Shown one piece after another: positions 7,578-16,202 of a DNA stretch of 64,000 bases. The DNA is taken from assembly GCF_000718005.1 (NCBI RefSeq), contig NZ_JODV01000007.1; one strand, 5' to 3'. Origin of the DNA: Actinoalloteichus_B caeruleus (GTDB lineage: Bacteria > Actinomycetota > Actinomycetes > Mycobacteriales > Pseudonocardiaceae). The notes under the pieces are model-generated. The model was not told the origin of the DNA. It made no database searches and worked only from the letters and a program-made list of their open reading frames with translations. The translations under genes were made by a program, and so were the position numbers. Each line of letters begins with the position of its first letter. Position 1 is the stretch's first letter.

Positions 7578-8507
7578 TCAGTCCCGCAGCTCCATCGTGC
7601 AGCACTTGGGCCCCCCGCCCGCCTTGCGGAGTTCGCTGACGTCGACGAGGACGGGGTCGAACCCGCGCAGCGCGACCCGTGCGGCCAGGTTGGTGGCCTC
7701 GAGGGGCAGCACGACGTGGCGGCCGTCGGACACCCCGTTGAGCCCGAGGCACCGGGCGTCGGTGTCGTCCGCGATCACCGCGTCCGGGAAGAGGCGTTCG
7801 AGGACCTGGCGTGATCCGGGGGAGAAGGCCGGCGGGTAGTAGGCGATCAGGGGGTCGGGCCCCTGGTCGTCGAGCACGAAGAGCGCGGTGTCCAGGTGGT
7901 ACAGCCGGGGGTCGACCAGGCGCAGGGACACCACCGGGACGCCCAGGGCCTCCTGTGCCTCCGCGTGCGCGGCGAGTTCGGTGCGGAATCCCGTTCCGGC
8001 CAGCAGCAGGCGTCCGGTCCAGGTGAGGTCCCCTTCCGCCTCGTTGACGTGCACCGGCATCGTCACGTCGGCGTAGCCGTTGGCCTCGAACCAGCGCCGG
8101 TAGTGCGCCGCCTCGTCGGCCCGCTCGGCCGACCGGAACCGCGCGCCCAGCACCCGGCCGCCGACCACCGTCCCGGAGTTCGCGGCGAACACCATGTCCG
8201 GCAGCCCCTCGACGGGGTCGATCACCTCGACCCGGTGCCCGAGTCCCTCGTAGACGCGGCGCAGCGCGTGCCACTGGTCGAGGGCCCGCTCCCGGCTGAC
8301 CGGGGCGGCGGGGTCCATCCACGGGTTGATGGCGTAGCTCACCTCGAAATGCGCGGGAGGGCACATCAGGTACCGGCGGGGGGTCTCCTGGCGATCGGTC
8401 GTCGTGCTCCGCCGTTCGGCCGGTTGGGGCAGCACCTGGCTGGGCGTGGCGCCACTGGCGACCGGAGCGGCGGCGGAAACGGGAGCACCCGAGGTGATGG
8501 ACGACAT
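7578..8507 (-). CDS. Dimethylargininase (N,N-dimethylarginine dimethylaminohydrolase)
   Basis: The enzyme hydrolyses methylated arginines to citrulline and dimethylamine; close relatives are arginine deiminases and amidinotransferases. Family features are YLMCPPAHFEVSYAINPWM, ANSGTVVG, the catalytic histidine in YHLDTALFVL, and the active-site cysteine in KCCTMEL at residues 302-303 of 309. The ATG at 8507 gives about 50 residues before the conserved core, longer than usual and low in complexity (SGAPVSAAAPVASG), so a start further in is possible. It is divergent from an Lrp-type regulator, which suggests control of arginine catabolism by that regulator. Confidence 0.85.
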   Translation of the reverse strand: MSSITSGAPVSAAAPVASGATPSQVLPQPAERRSTTTDRQETPRRYLMCPPAHFEVSYAINPWMDPAAPVSRERALDQWHALRRVYEGLGHRVEVIDPVEGLPDMVFAANSGTVVGGRVLGARFRSAERADEAAHYRRWFEANGYADVTMPVHVNEAEGDLTWTGRLLLAGTGFRTELAAHAEAQEALGVPVVSLRLVDPRLYHLDTALFVLDDQGPDPLIAYYPPAFSPGSRQVLERLFPDAVIADDTDARCLGLNGVSDGRHVVLPLEATNLAARVALRGFDPVLVDVSELRKAGGGPKCCTMELRD

Positions 8508-8540
8508 GAACGAAATGTAAATCCCGCCAGATACTACGAA

Positions 8541-8556
8541 CAACGCCGCTGCGTTG
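8541..8556. promoter_or_regulatory. Inverted repeat in the dimethylargininase/Lrp divergent promoter
   Basis: The arms caacgc (8541-8546) and gcgttg (8551-8556) flank cgct in the 65-base gap between the two divergent start codons. The position suits an operator for the adjacent Lrp-type regulator, which would then control both genes. This is inference from position and symmetry only. Confidence 0.4.
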
Positions 8557-8572
8557 CGTTTTTACCGGCAGA

Positions 8573-9046
8573 ATGTTTCGCATGGATGAGATTGACCAAC
8601 GAATCGTTTCACGCATGGTCGCCGATGCCCGATCGAGTTACGCGGACATCGGCGCGGTGGTGGGGCTCTCGGCGCCCGCGGTGAAGCGGCGGGTGGACAA
8701 ACTGCTCGACCTGGGCATCCTGCGGGGCTTCACCGCCGTGGTCGACCCGGAGGCCCTCGGCTGGGGCACGGAGGCCTTCGTCGAGGTGCACTGCAACGGC
8801 AACGTGACGCCGGGACGGATCAGGAGCAGCCTCGAACCGCTCCCGGAGATCGTGGCCGCCTACACCGTGTCGGGAGCGGCCGACGCCATCGTGCACCTGC
8901 GGGCCGCGAGCATCCACCACCTCGAGACGGCGCTGGAACGCCTGCGGGCGGTGGACATCGTCGACCGCACCGTCTCGACCGTGGTGCTGTCGACCCTCCT
9001 GGAGCGCCCCCCGCAACCAGACGGGCGAACCCCACCGTCCTCCTGA
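8573..9046 (+). CDS. Lrp/AsnC family transcriptional regulator
   Basis: This 157-residue DNA-binding regulator has an N-terminal winged helix (residues about 4-60, with YADIGAVVGLSAPAVKRRVD as the helix-turn-helix) and a C-terminal RAM ligand-binding domain (about 75-145). Such proteins form dimers to octamers and sense amino acids. Starts at 8573 or 8582 are both possible; the second gives the family-typical MDEIDQRIV beginning. Neither has a clear ribosome site, so the mRNA may be nearly leaderless. The divergent neighbour is the dimethylargininase gene, so arginine or a breakdown product is the likely signal. Confidence 0.88.
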   Translation: MFRMDEIDQRIVSRMVADARSSYADIGAVVGLSAPAVKRRVDKLLDLGILRGFTAVVDPEALGWGTEAFVEVHCNGNVTPGRIRSSLEPLPEIVAAYTVSGAADAIVHLRAASIHHLETALERLRAVDIVDRTVSTVVLSTLLERPPQPDGRTPPSS

Positions 9047-9389
9047 GGGGGCGCCGGCGTGCCCGCCGGCCCCCTCCACGACGCGACGACCGCACGACCA
9101 CTCCCCGGGGTCCGGTGAACGCCGAGGGTCACGACGTCAGTCGAGCAAGTGACCGGATTCACTAACCCGGCTGGCTAGTAAGGTTGTCCTTATCGTGCCA
9201 ATGGACGAAGCCGGGGGTCCGGCTGGCCACGGCGGCGGGCCGTGGCGTTCCGGACACCGGTGTCCGGATGGTGAACGAACCGTTGCTCGGCCTCCGGTGG
9301 CCAACCGATCAGCGGCTACTCTCGACTGGAGGAAACGCGTCGAGAGCGGCGACGGCCGCCACCCCAACAACGCTAAGGACTGCGAAGAC
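9047..9389. other. korA upstream region
   Basis: This 343-base gap ends at the korA start. It contains the inverted repeat at 9147-9164. The korA reading frame is open through the last 195 bases, but that part shows no similarity to the family, so it is treated as leader. No other gene is visible. Confidence 0.45.
9147..9164. promoter_or_regulatory. Rex-like imperfect palindrome upstream of korA
   Basis: Perfect inverted arms agtga and tcact flank ccggat here. Aligned to the Rex consensus TTGTGAA-N4-TTCACAA, the right half TTCACTA has one mismatch and the left half AAGTGAC three. The right half is identical to the right half of the stronger site before the menJ-like gene at 35615-35632. Control of korAB by the NADH/NAD balance would fit the enzyme's role. 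Confidence 0.35.
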
Positions 9390-11330
9390 ATGACCGTGAC
9401 CGGCCACGGCGGCGACGGTCCCGCCGGGAACGGCGCAGCCGCGCTCCCGGACGGCGTCCAGGGCCTACCGGCCCGCTCGAAAGAGGCTCACAAACTCGAC
9501 CGGGTGGTGATCCGGTTCGCTGGTGACTCCGGCGACGGGATGCAGCTCACCGGCGACCGTTTCACCTCCGAGGCCGCCGCCTTCGGCAACGACCTCGCCA
9601 CCCTGCCCAACTTCCCCGCCGAGATCCGCGCCCCCGCCGGCACGCTCCCGGGGGTGTCCAGCTTCCAGCTGCACTTCGCGGACTACGACATCCTCACCCC
9701 GGGAGACCGCCCCGACGTCCTGGTCGCGATGAACCCGGCCGCGTTGAAGGCCAACATCCGGGACCTGCCGCAGGGCGGCATCCTGATCCTCAACACCGAC
9801 GAGTTCACCAAGCGGAACCTGACCAAGGTCGGTTACTCGTCGAACCCGTTGGAGGACGGCTCGCTCGGCGGGTTCCAGGTGCACGAGGTCGCCATGGCGT
9901 CCCTGACCAGGGGCGCCCTGGAGGAGACTGGGCTGTCGAAGAAGGATGCCGAGCGGGCGAAGAACATGTTCGCGCTCGGCCTGTTGTCCTGGATGTACAA
10001 CCGCCCCACGGAGGGCACCGAACGGTTCCTCCGGGAGAAGTTCCGGCGGCGCCCCGAGATCGCCGAAGCCAACATCCTCGCGTTCCGCACCGGCTGGAAC
10101 TACGGCGAGACCACCGAGGCCTTCGGGGTGACCTACGAGGTCGCGCCGGCGAAGCTACCGCCCGGCACCTACCGCCAGATCACGGGGAACCTGGCGTTGG
10201 CCTACGGGATCGTGGCCGCCGGCCAACGGTCCGGGCTGGACGTCTTCCTCGGCACCTACCCGATCACCCCCGCCTCCGACGTGCTGCACGAGCTGAGCAA
10301 GCACAAGAACTTCGGGGTGACGACGTTCCAGGCCGAGGACGAGATCGCCGGGATCGGGGCGGCGTTGGGGGCCTCCTACGGGGGTGCCCTCGGTGTGACC
10401 ACGACCTCCGGGCCCGGCATCGCCCTCAAGTCCGAGACGATCGGGCTGGCCGTGATGACGGAGCTCCCGCTGCTGATCTGCGACATCCAGCGTGGCGGCC
10501 CGTCCACGGGACTGCCGACCAAGACCGAGCAGGCCGACCTGCTCCAGGCGATGTACGGGCGCAACGGCGAGGCTCCCGTGCCGGTGCTGGCCCCGTCCTC
10601 GCCCGCCGACTGCTTCGACGTCGCGCTGGAGGCCACCCGGATCGCGCTCACCTACCGCACGCCGGTGCTGCTGCTCTCCGACGGGTACATCGCCAACGGC
10701 TCCGAGCCGTGGTTGCTGCCGGACCTCACGGCGCTCCCCGACCTCCGCGTGCCGTTCGCGACCGAACCCAACGCCCCGGACGGGTCCGGCGAGTTCTGGC
10801 CCTACCTGCGGGACCCGGAGACGCTGGCGCGACCGTGGGCCGTTCCGGGGACGCCGGGCCTCGAACACCGCATCGGCGGTCTGGAGAAGTCCGACGGGCG
10901 CGGGGACATCTCCTACGACCCCGACAACCACGACCGGATGGTGCGCCTCCGCCAGGCCAAGATCGACGGCATCACCGTGCCGGACATCGAGGTCGACGAC
11001 CCCTCCGGGGTGGCTGACGTGCTGGTCCTGGGCTGGGGCTCCACCTACGGGCCCATCGGAGCGGCCTGTCGGCGGGTCCGGGCGACGGGGACCCCGATCG
11101 CGCAGGCGCACCTGCGCCACCTCAACCCGATGCCATCCAACCTCGGTGACGTGCTGGGGCGCTACCGGCGGGTGATCGTGCCGGAGATGAACCTCGGGCA
11201 GCTGGCGACGTTGCTGCGCGCCAGGTACCTCGTCGACGTGGTCAGCCACACCAAGGTGGCGGGTCTCCCGTTCAAGGCCGAGGAGCTCCAGTTGGTCTTC
11301 GACCAGGTGCTCCAGGGGGCCCACGCGTGA
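9390..11330 (+). CDS. korA: 2-oxoacid:ferredoxin oxidoreductase, fused gamma-alpha subunit
   Basis: KorA with KorB oxidises 2-oxoglutarate (or a related 2-oxoacid) with CoA to the acyl-CoA, reducing ferredoxin. The 646 residues carry an N-terminal gamma domain (about 35-215, with RFAGDSGDGMQLTGDRF), then the alpha domain from about 257 with GTYPITPAS, the TPP-facing QAEDEIAGIGAALGASYGG and RGGPSTGLPTKTEQADL, and a C-terminal domain from about 540. The ATG at 9390 begins just before the family similarity. korB follows after 94 bases. Actinobacterial Kor supports an oxygen-tolerant TCA bypass. Confidence 0.92.
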   Translation: MTVTGHGGDGPAGNGAAALPDGVQGLPARSKEAHKLDRVVIRFAGDSGDGMQLTGDRFTSEAAAFGNDLATLPNFPAEIRAPAGTLPGVSSFQLHFADYDILTPGDRPDVLVAMNPAALKANIRDLPQGGILILNTDEFTKRNLTKVGYSSNPLEDGSLGGFQVHEVAMASLTRGALEETGLSKKDAERAKNMFALGLLSWMYNRPTEGTERFLREKFRRRPEIAEANILAFRTGWNYGETTEAFGVTYEVAPAKLPPGTYRQITGNLALAYGIVAAGQRSGLDVFLGTYPITPASDVLHELSKHKNFGVTTFQAEDEIAGIGAALGASYGGALGVTTTSGPGIALKSETIGLAVMTELPLLICDIQRGGPSTGLPTKTEQADLLQAMYGRNGEAPVPVLAPSSPADCFDVALEATRIALTYRTPVLLLSDGYIANGSEPWLLPDLTALPDLRVPFATEPNAPDGSGEFWPYLRDPETLARPWAVPGTPGLEHRIGGLEKSDGRGDISYDPDNHDRMVRLRQAKIDGITVPDIEVDDPSGVADVLVLGWGSTYGPIGAACRRVRATGTPIAQAHLRHLNPMPSNLGDVLGRYRRVIVPEMNLGQLATLLRARYLVDVVSHTKVAGLPFKAEELQLVFDQVLQGAHA

Positions 11331-11424
11331 ACGGGTCCCGCGCACCGCACCACACACCGGACCAGCCCGCCTCGGGCCGCCCGGTCCACCGGACCGGGCG
11401 CGCAGGATCACGTCAGGAGGACGC

Positions 11425-12489
11425 GTGACCACGGTTGATCTCGGCCTGCCCTCGATCGGTGGCACCGCCGGAGTCCCCACCACGGACGAGAAGCAGACCG
11501 CGAAGAGCTACACCTCGGACCAGGAGGTCCGCTGGTGCCCGGGTTGCGGGGACTACGCCGTGCTCGCCGCGGTGCGGTCCTTCCTGCCCGAGCTGCGGCT
11601 GAAGCGGGAGAACACCGTCTTCGTCTCCGGCATCGGCTGCTCCTCCCGCTTCCCGTACTACCTGAACACCTACGGGGTGCACTCGATCCACGGCCGCGCC
11701 CCCGCGATCGCCACCGGGTTGGCCACCTCGCGTCCCGACCTGTCGGTGTGGGTGGTCACCGGTGACGGTGACGCGCTGTCGATCGGCGGGAACCACCTGA
11801 TCCACACGCTCCGCCGGAACGTCAACCTGAAGATCCTGTTGTTCAACAACAGGATCTACGGGCTCACCAAGGGCCAGTACTCGCCGACCTCGGAGCAGGG
11901 GAAGGTCACCAAGTCCACCCCGGCCGGCTCGCTGGACCACCCGTTCAACCCGGTCTCGTTGGCGTTGGGCGCGGAGGCGACCTTCGTCGCCCGGGCGATG
12001 GACTCCGACCGCAAGCAACTGACCGAGGTCCTGCGGGCGGCGGCGGAGCACCGGGGCAGCGCCCTCGTCGAGATCTACCAGAACTGCCCGATCTTCAACG
12101 ATGGCGCGTTCGACGTGCTCAAGGATCCGGGTGAGCGGGAGCGGCGCATCGTCCCGCTGCGGGACGGCGAGCCGATCCGGTTCGGGCCGGATGGCGAGTT
12201 CGGTGTTGTCCAGGACGGCTTCGAACTGCGCGTCCGCAAGGTCTCCGAGGTGGGTGAGGACGCCGTGGTCGTGCACGACGCCAGCCGCACCGACCCGGGT
12301 TACGCGTTCGCGTTGTCCCGGCTCGGCGGGCAGGACCTGGAGCACACCCCGACCGGGATCTTCCGGTCCGTGAGCCGTCCGACCTACGACGACCTGGCCA
12401 GGGAGCAGGTGCGGCTGGCCCAGGAGTCGAAGCCGGGCGACCTGGCCGCGCTGCTGCGTGGGAACGACACCTGGCAGGTGCTCGGCTGA
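11425..12489 (+). CDS. korB: 2-oxoacid:ferredoxin oxidoreductase, beta subunit
   Basis: KorB is the thiamine diphosphate-binding half of the enzyme. In its 354 residues, WCPGCGDYAVL (about 36-46) holds cluster cysteines, SGIGCSSRFPYY another, and the TPP/Mg motif runs from GDGDALSIGGNH to the asparagines of the VNLKILLFNN segment (about 113-142). A separate ferredoxin-binding cluster is not visible, as expected of the short bacterial type. The GTG start at 11425 has a strong ribosome site (aggagg). korA lies 94 bases upstream, and the pair forms one unit closed by a hairpin at 12671. Confidence 0.93.
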   Translation: MTTVDLGLPSIGGTAGVPTTDEKQTAKSYTSDQEVRWCPGCGDYAVLAAVRSFLPELRLKRENTVFVSGIGCSSRFPYYLNTYGVHSIHGRAPAIATGLATSRPDLSVWVVTGDGDALSIGGNHLIHTLRRNVNLKILLFNNRIYGLTKGQYSPTSEQGKVTKSTPAGSLDHPFNPVSLALGAEATFVARAMDSDRKQLTEVLRAAAEHRGSALVEIYQNCPIFNDGAFDVLKDPGERERRIVPLRDGEPIRFGPDGEFGVVQDGFELRVRKVSEVGEDAVVVHDASRTDPGYAFALSRLGGQDLEHTPTGIFRSVSRPTYDDLAREQVRLAQESKPGDLAALLRGNDTWQVLG

Positions 12490-12670
12490 ACCACCCGGCC
12501 GGGTGCCGGAGAGACCGCGGCCCGGGGACGTCGGGTGCCGGCGCGCCCGTTCCTCCCGGTGCGGGGTCGGCCGCCCGGGGGCAGGTCGAGCCGACTCCCG
12601 TTGGGCGTCGCGGGCGGCGGGGAGCCCGGCTCGGTGGTCGGTACCCGGCCCCGCCGAGCCGCTGGCTCCC

Positions 12671-12696
12671 ACCAGGCCTCAGGCCTGGTTCTTCTC
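12671..12696 (+). terminator. Hairpin with T-rich tail, overlaps the stop of the convergent gene
   Basis: The arms accaggcc (12671-12678) and ggcctggt (12682-12689) close on a three-base loop, and ttcttct follows on the plus strand. This would end korAB transcription. The loop is the reverse complement of the TGA stop of the convergent membrane-protein gene, so the terminator lies over the end of that gene. Confidence 0.45.
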
Positions 12697-14127
12697 GTCG
12701 AACCAGATGAAGTCGCCACCGGCCGAGGGGTTGGGGTTGCCGTCGCCGGCGCGGCGGGGCAGCCCCGAGTCGGCGAACTCCTCAGGGTCGAGCACCGGCT
12801 CGAAGAGACTGCGCGCCCGTTCCCCGTCGCGCGTCGCCTCCCTCGGGGCCGGGTCGGCTGCGGGCGCGGTGCTGTGCTGGGTTTCCACGTCGTCCGTTCG
12901 GTTCGGCCCGGTGGTCGCCGGGCGGGGTGGCTTGGGCGTGCTCCCGCCGCGCTCCTCGCGCGACGTCGGGTTCCGTCGTGGTGTGTCGGGTGCGACGTCC
13001 TCCCGGATCGCCGGGATGACGCTGGTCTCGCCCTGGTCGCCGTCGGTGGGCTGGCTCGGCGCGGGGGCCGGCGGCACCGCCCCGGCTGCCGGCTCCTGCG
13101 TCTCCTCCTCCGGGAAGGCGGGCGCGTCGTCGTCCTCGGCCGGCCAGGCCATCTCCTCGACCTCGTCGTTCTGGCTGACCGCCGCCGCCGGCTTCCGACC
13201 CCCCGTGCCGTCCTCGGAGAAGTCAGGTCGGCGGAAGAAGTCGGTGCGCCCCTCGGCGGGGTCGACCGCCGGTCGGTCCGGAGTACCGGTCGGCTCGTAG
13301 TCGTGCGCGGGCCAGGCGGCGTCCAGGTCATCCCCGTCGGCCGGAGCCGTGGCGGCCGAACCGCCTCCCGGAGCCGGGGCCGGCTCCGTCGTCGGGAACC
13401 CCGGTTCCGCCGCGCCCCCGGGGGTCGGGTCCGACAGTTCGATGTCCGCGGGATCGTCCACCGGGCCCCTGCGGGTCGGGCGGGGTCGAGCGTCCAGCCG
13501 ACCGGTGCGCCCGCTCGCCTCGACCGGTCGGTCCCCTCCTCCGGTGACGGGGAGGAACTTGCCGGTCCGCTCGGCGTCGTCCTGGGCGGCACGACCGGTC
13601 CGCTCCGGAGCGCCCACGGGGCGGTCGTCGGCGGGAACGGGCGGGATGACGGCGGTCTGCTCGGCGGCGGCGGCGGGCGGGGACCCACCTCGCGCCGAGG
13701 CGGGGGACCACGCCGACGCTCCCTCGTCCGCCCCGCGCTCGGTGGGACCCGCACCGGAGGCCGGGGGCTCCGGCTCGGTCGACACGGGTGGGGACACCAG
13801 GGTCCCCGAACCCGGGGACCGCTGGTCCGCCGCGTCACCGGCGGGTGCGGGCTGACGTTCGTTCTCCCAGGGGTCCTCGAACGGTTCGTCCGGCGACGCC
13901 GCCTGGGACGGACCCTCCCGCAGTCCCGCGAAGACGTCGTCCGAGCTGATCTCCACCTCCGACGGTGGGTCGGCCGAGGACTGCCCGTCCTCGGTGGCGC
14001 CCCCGCCGCTCGTGATCCGGTTGAGCCTCCGCTGCACGGGACGCACGAGCAACAGCCAGGTGGCCAGTGCTCCCAGCAGGAAGGCGAGCAGGCTCCACAG
14101 CCAGACCTGCCCGAAAATCGACGTCAC
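12679..14127 (-). CDS. Membrane-anchored protein with a very long disordered tail
   Basis: The 482 residues start with one clear transmembrane segment (about residues 8-28, LWSLLAFLLGALATWLLLV) and the basic stretch RPVQRRLNRI, placing the rest in the cytoplasm. Everything after residue 40 is low-complexity and rich in Pro, Asp, Glu, Gly and Arg, with no recognisable fold. The last residues (GGDFIWFDEKNQA) are again ordered-looking. The GTG at 14127 has a good ribosome site (ggagg). I do not recognise a function; the N-terminus resembles small envelope accessory proteins of related actinobacteria. The tail may act as an electrostatic scaffold. Confidence 0.7.
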   Translation of the reverse strand: MTSIFGQVWLWSLLAFLLGALATWLLLVRPVQRRLNRITSGGGATEDGQSSADPPSEVEISSDDVFAGLREGPSQAASPDEPFEDPWENERQPAPAGDAADQRSPGSGTLVSPPVSTEPEPPASGAGPTERGADEGASAWSPASARGGSPPAAAAEQTAVIPPVPADDRPVGAPERTGRAAQDDAERTGKFLPVTGGGDRPVEASGRTGRLDARPRPTRRGPVDDPADIELSDPTPGGAAEPGFPTTEPAPAPGGGSAATAPADGDDLDAAWPAHDYEPTGTPDRPAVDPAEGRTDFFRRPDFSEDGTGGRKPAAAVSQNDEVEEMAWPAEDDDAPAFPEEETQEPAAGAVPPAPAPSQPTDGDQGETSVIPAIREDVAPDTPRRNPTSREERGGSTPKPPRPATTGPNRTDDVETQHSTAPAADPAPREATRDGERARSLFEPVLDPEEFADSGLPRRAGDGNPNPSAGGDFIWFDEKNQA

Positions 14128-14474
14128 AGGAAGTTCCTCCTAGCGCACGGCAACGCTGGCGCCCCCAACCGCGCCGGCACCGCACCGCGCCAACACGGCT
14201 CCACGTGTTCGGCCCACGTCGACGGCGGCTCCGCGCGTCCGACGGCCCCTCGAACCGGACACCCGGCGGTCGGACAGCGACGGCCACGTTGGCGGGACCC
14301 GAACCCGCAAGGCCCCGCATACGCTACCCAACGCGCAGTTGATCTCACTCGAAGGTGTGAGTTGTGCACCAGTGAGTAGGCAATTCACCGGAAACTCCAC
14401 CTCAGGCGCACTCACGTCGTCGTGTCTCCCACCGGAACGAGCGCTGCCCCTTCCTCCAGGCGTATGTTGGCGCG
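14128..14474. other. Divergent promoter region, nothing else seen
   Basis: This 347-base gap separates two divergent genes. Frames across it are short and arginine-rich. The half nearer the exporter (14340-14470) is less GC-rich, as expected for a promoter. Confidence 0.4.
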
Positions 14475-15452
14475 GTGTCAGCGAGCATCGTGGAGGGTGG
14501 AACGCGGGCCGAGGACAGCGGCGGTCGCGGCGGTGGCGACGGAACGGTCCGCAGCGGCACGCTCTTCGGGGTCGCCGCATACCTGGTCTGGGGGGTCCTC
14601 CCCGCCTTCTGGGCACTCCTCGCCGCCGCGGGCTCCCTCGAGGTGCTCGCCCACCGCCTCCTGTGGACCTTCGTGATGCTCGGCGGGGCCGGCCTCGTCT
14701 TCGGGTGGTGGCGGCCGCTGCGGACGCTCCCCCCGCGACAGTGGGCGATGGTCCTGGGAGCGAGCGCCCTCATCACCGTGAACTGGGGGCTGTACGTCAT
14801 CGGTGTCCAGTCCGGGCAGACGGTCGACGTCTCCCTCGGCTACTTCATCAACCCGTTGGTGAGCGTGTTGTTGGGGATGGCCGTGCTCCGGGAACGCCTG
14901 CGGCCCGGCCAGTGGGTGGCGTTGGCCATCGGGTTCTGCGCGGTCCTCGTGCTGACAGTCGACTACGGCCAGCCCCCGGTGCTGGCCGTCAGCCTGGCGA
15001 TCACCTTCGGCCTCTACGGGCTGCTGAAGAAGACCGTCACGCTCGGGGCCGCGACGAGCGTGATGACGGAGAGCGCGCTGATGGCGCCGCTGGCGCTCGG
15101 ATTCCTGGTGTGGGCCCAACTCGCCGGCGTGGCGACGTTCGTCGGCGAGGGGGTGGGCCACGCCCTGCTGCTGGTGCTCGCGGGCCCGGCCACCGCCGTG
15201 CCGCTGTTGCTGTTCAACGGGGCGGCCCGCCGCATCCCGCTCACCCTGCTGGGGATGCTCCAGTACCTGGCGCCGACCCTGATGCTCGTCTACGGTCTCG
15301 TCGTCGACGGCGAACCGATGTCCGCGGCGCGCTGGTCGGGCTTCGGCATCGTGTGGCTGGCGCTCCTGGTGTTCACGGTGGACAGCCTGCTGTCCTCGCG
15401 TCGGACCAGGAGGAGGAACCGGGCGGCAACGGCTGCGCTCCCACCGGTGTGA
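14475..15452 (+). CDS. rarD: RarD-type EamA family transporter
   Basis: This 325-residue inner-membrane protein has about ten hydrophobic segments in two EamA repeats. The RarD signature is clear: GVAAYLVWGVLPAFWALL, EVLAHRLLWTF and NWGLYVIGVQSGQTVDVSLGYFINPLVSVLLG. RarD proteins are drug/metabolite transporters whose substrates are mostly unknown; chloramphenicol resistance gave the name. The first 30 residues are a polar Gly/Arg-rich tail. GTG at 14475 is the apparent start; a later start near the first membrane segment is possible. No partner gene is adjacent. Confidence 0.85.
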   Translation: MSASIVEGGTRAEDSGGRGGGDGTVRSGTLFGVAAYLVWGVLPAFWALLAAAGSLEVLAHRLLWTFVMLGGAGLVFGWWRPLRTLPPRQWAMVLGASALITVNWGLYVIGVQSGQTVDVSLGYFINPLVSVLLGMAVLRERLRPGQWVALAIGFCAVLVLTVDYGQPPVLAVSLAITFGLYGLLKKTVTLGAATSVMTESALMAPLALGFLVWAQLAGVATFVGEGVGHALLLVLAGPATAVPLLLFNGAARRIPLTLLGMLQYLAPTLMLVYGLVVDGEPMSAARWSGFGIVWLALLVFTVDSLLSSRRTRRRNRAATAALPPV

Positions 15453-16202
15453 GCGGTCGGCCCCGGACTGCGCCCGACCCTCCCGACCCGGTCCCGTGTG
15501 TGGGAACGGTCACCTCGACGGGCGCGGGGATCCGAGCCGGCGGCCACGACGACGTGTCGGGAGGCCGGGCGCTGCAGGGGAATCCTCGGACCCGCCGGCG
15601 GATGCCCGCTGGTCCGTCGCTCGCGGGCCCCGCCCGGCGGCGTCCGGTGTGCCGGCACGGCGGGGCGACCACGTCGGCCGACGACGTCCTGGGAACGGTG
15701 GTCAGGGCCCGGGACCTCGTGCTCGACGGCCGCTCCCCGGTCTGGTGCGTCGGGCGCGTGCGCCCCAGATCGAGCTGAGCCGACCCTCCGTCCCACCGCG
15801 CGGGAGACGTCGCGGTGTCGACGGCCCGCCCAGACCACCGGAGGTCGCACGCCGTTCCCGAGTGGCGGACGCCGGCCCGCCAACGGGCAACGCCGAGCGG
15901 GCACCCGCGGCGGCCCCGGCAGGGACGTCGATCGGGGCACGCCCCCGCGTGGCTCCCACCCTGGCGCGCTCGTCCCCGCTCGCACGGGCGGCGCGGGGAC
16001 GTCCCTACCCCGGCTGCGAATCCTCGCCCTACCCGGCCGCGCGGCCCGAGTCGGCGCGCGGCTCCGGACCAACTACCAGCAGCGGGCGCCAGCCCCGAGG
16101 AACGGGACGTCGACGGCCCGTCCGGAACTCCCGCCCCGGGGACGGAGGAGGCGGCTCCAACGCCGTCCGGGGCCCGGCCATGTCACGTGCCGCCCTGCCG
16201 GG
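15453..16202. other. 750-base gap without a recognisable gene
   Basis: Long open frames cover this stretch on both strands, but all are Arg/Pro/Gly-rich translations typical of random GC-rich DNA, without ribosome sites or domains. The stretch lies between the ends of two convergent genes, so it needs no promoter. It may be a decayed gene or an insertion scar. Confidence 0.4.

Noticed and set aside
9195..9389. Upstream extension of korA
   Set aside because: The frame is open, but family similarity begins just after 9390 and the extension is unlike any KorA.
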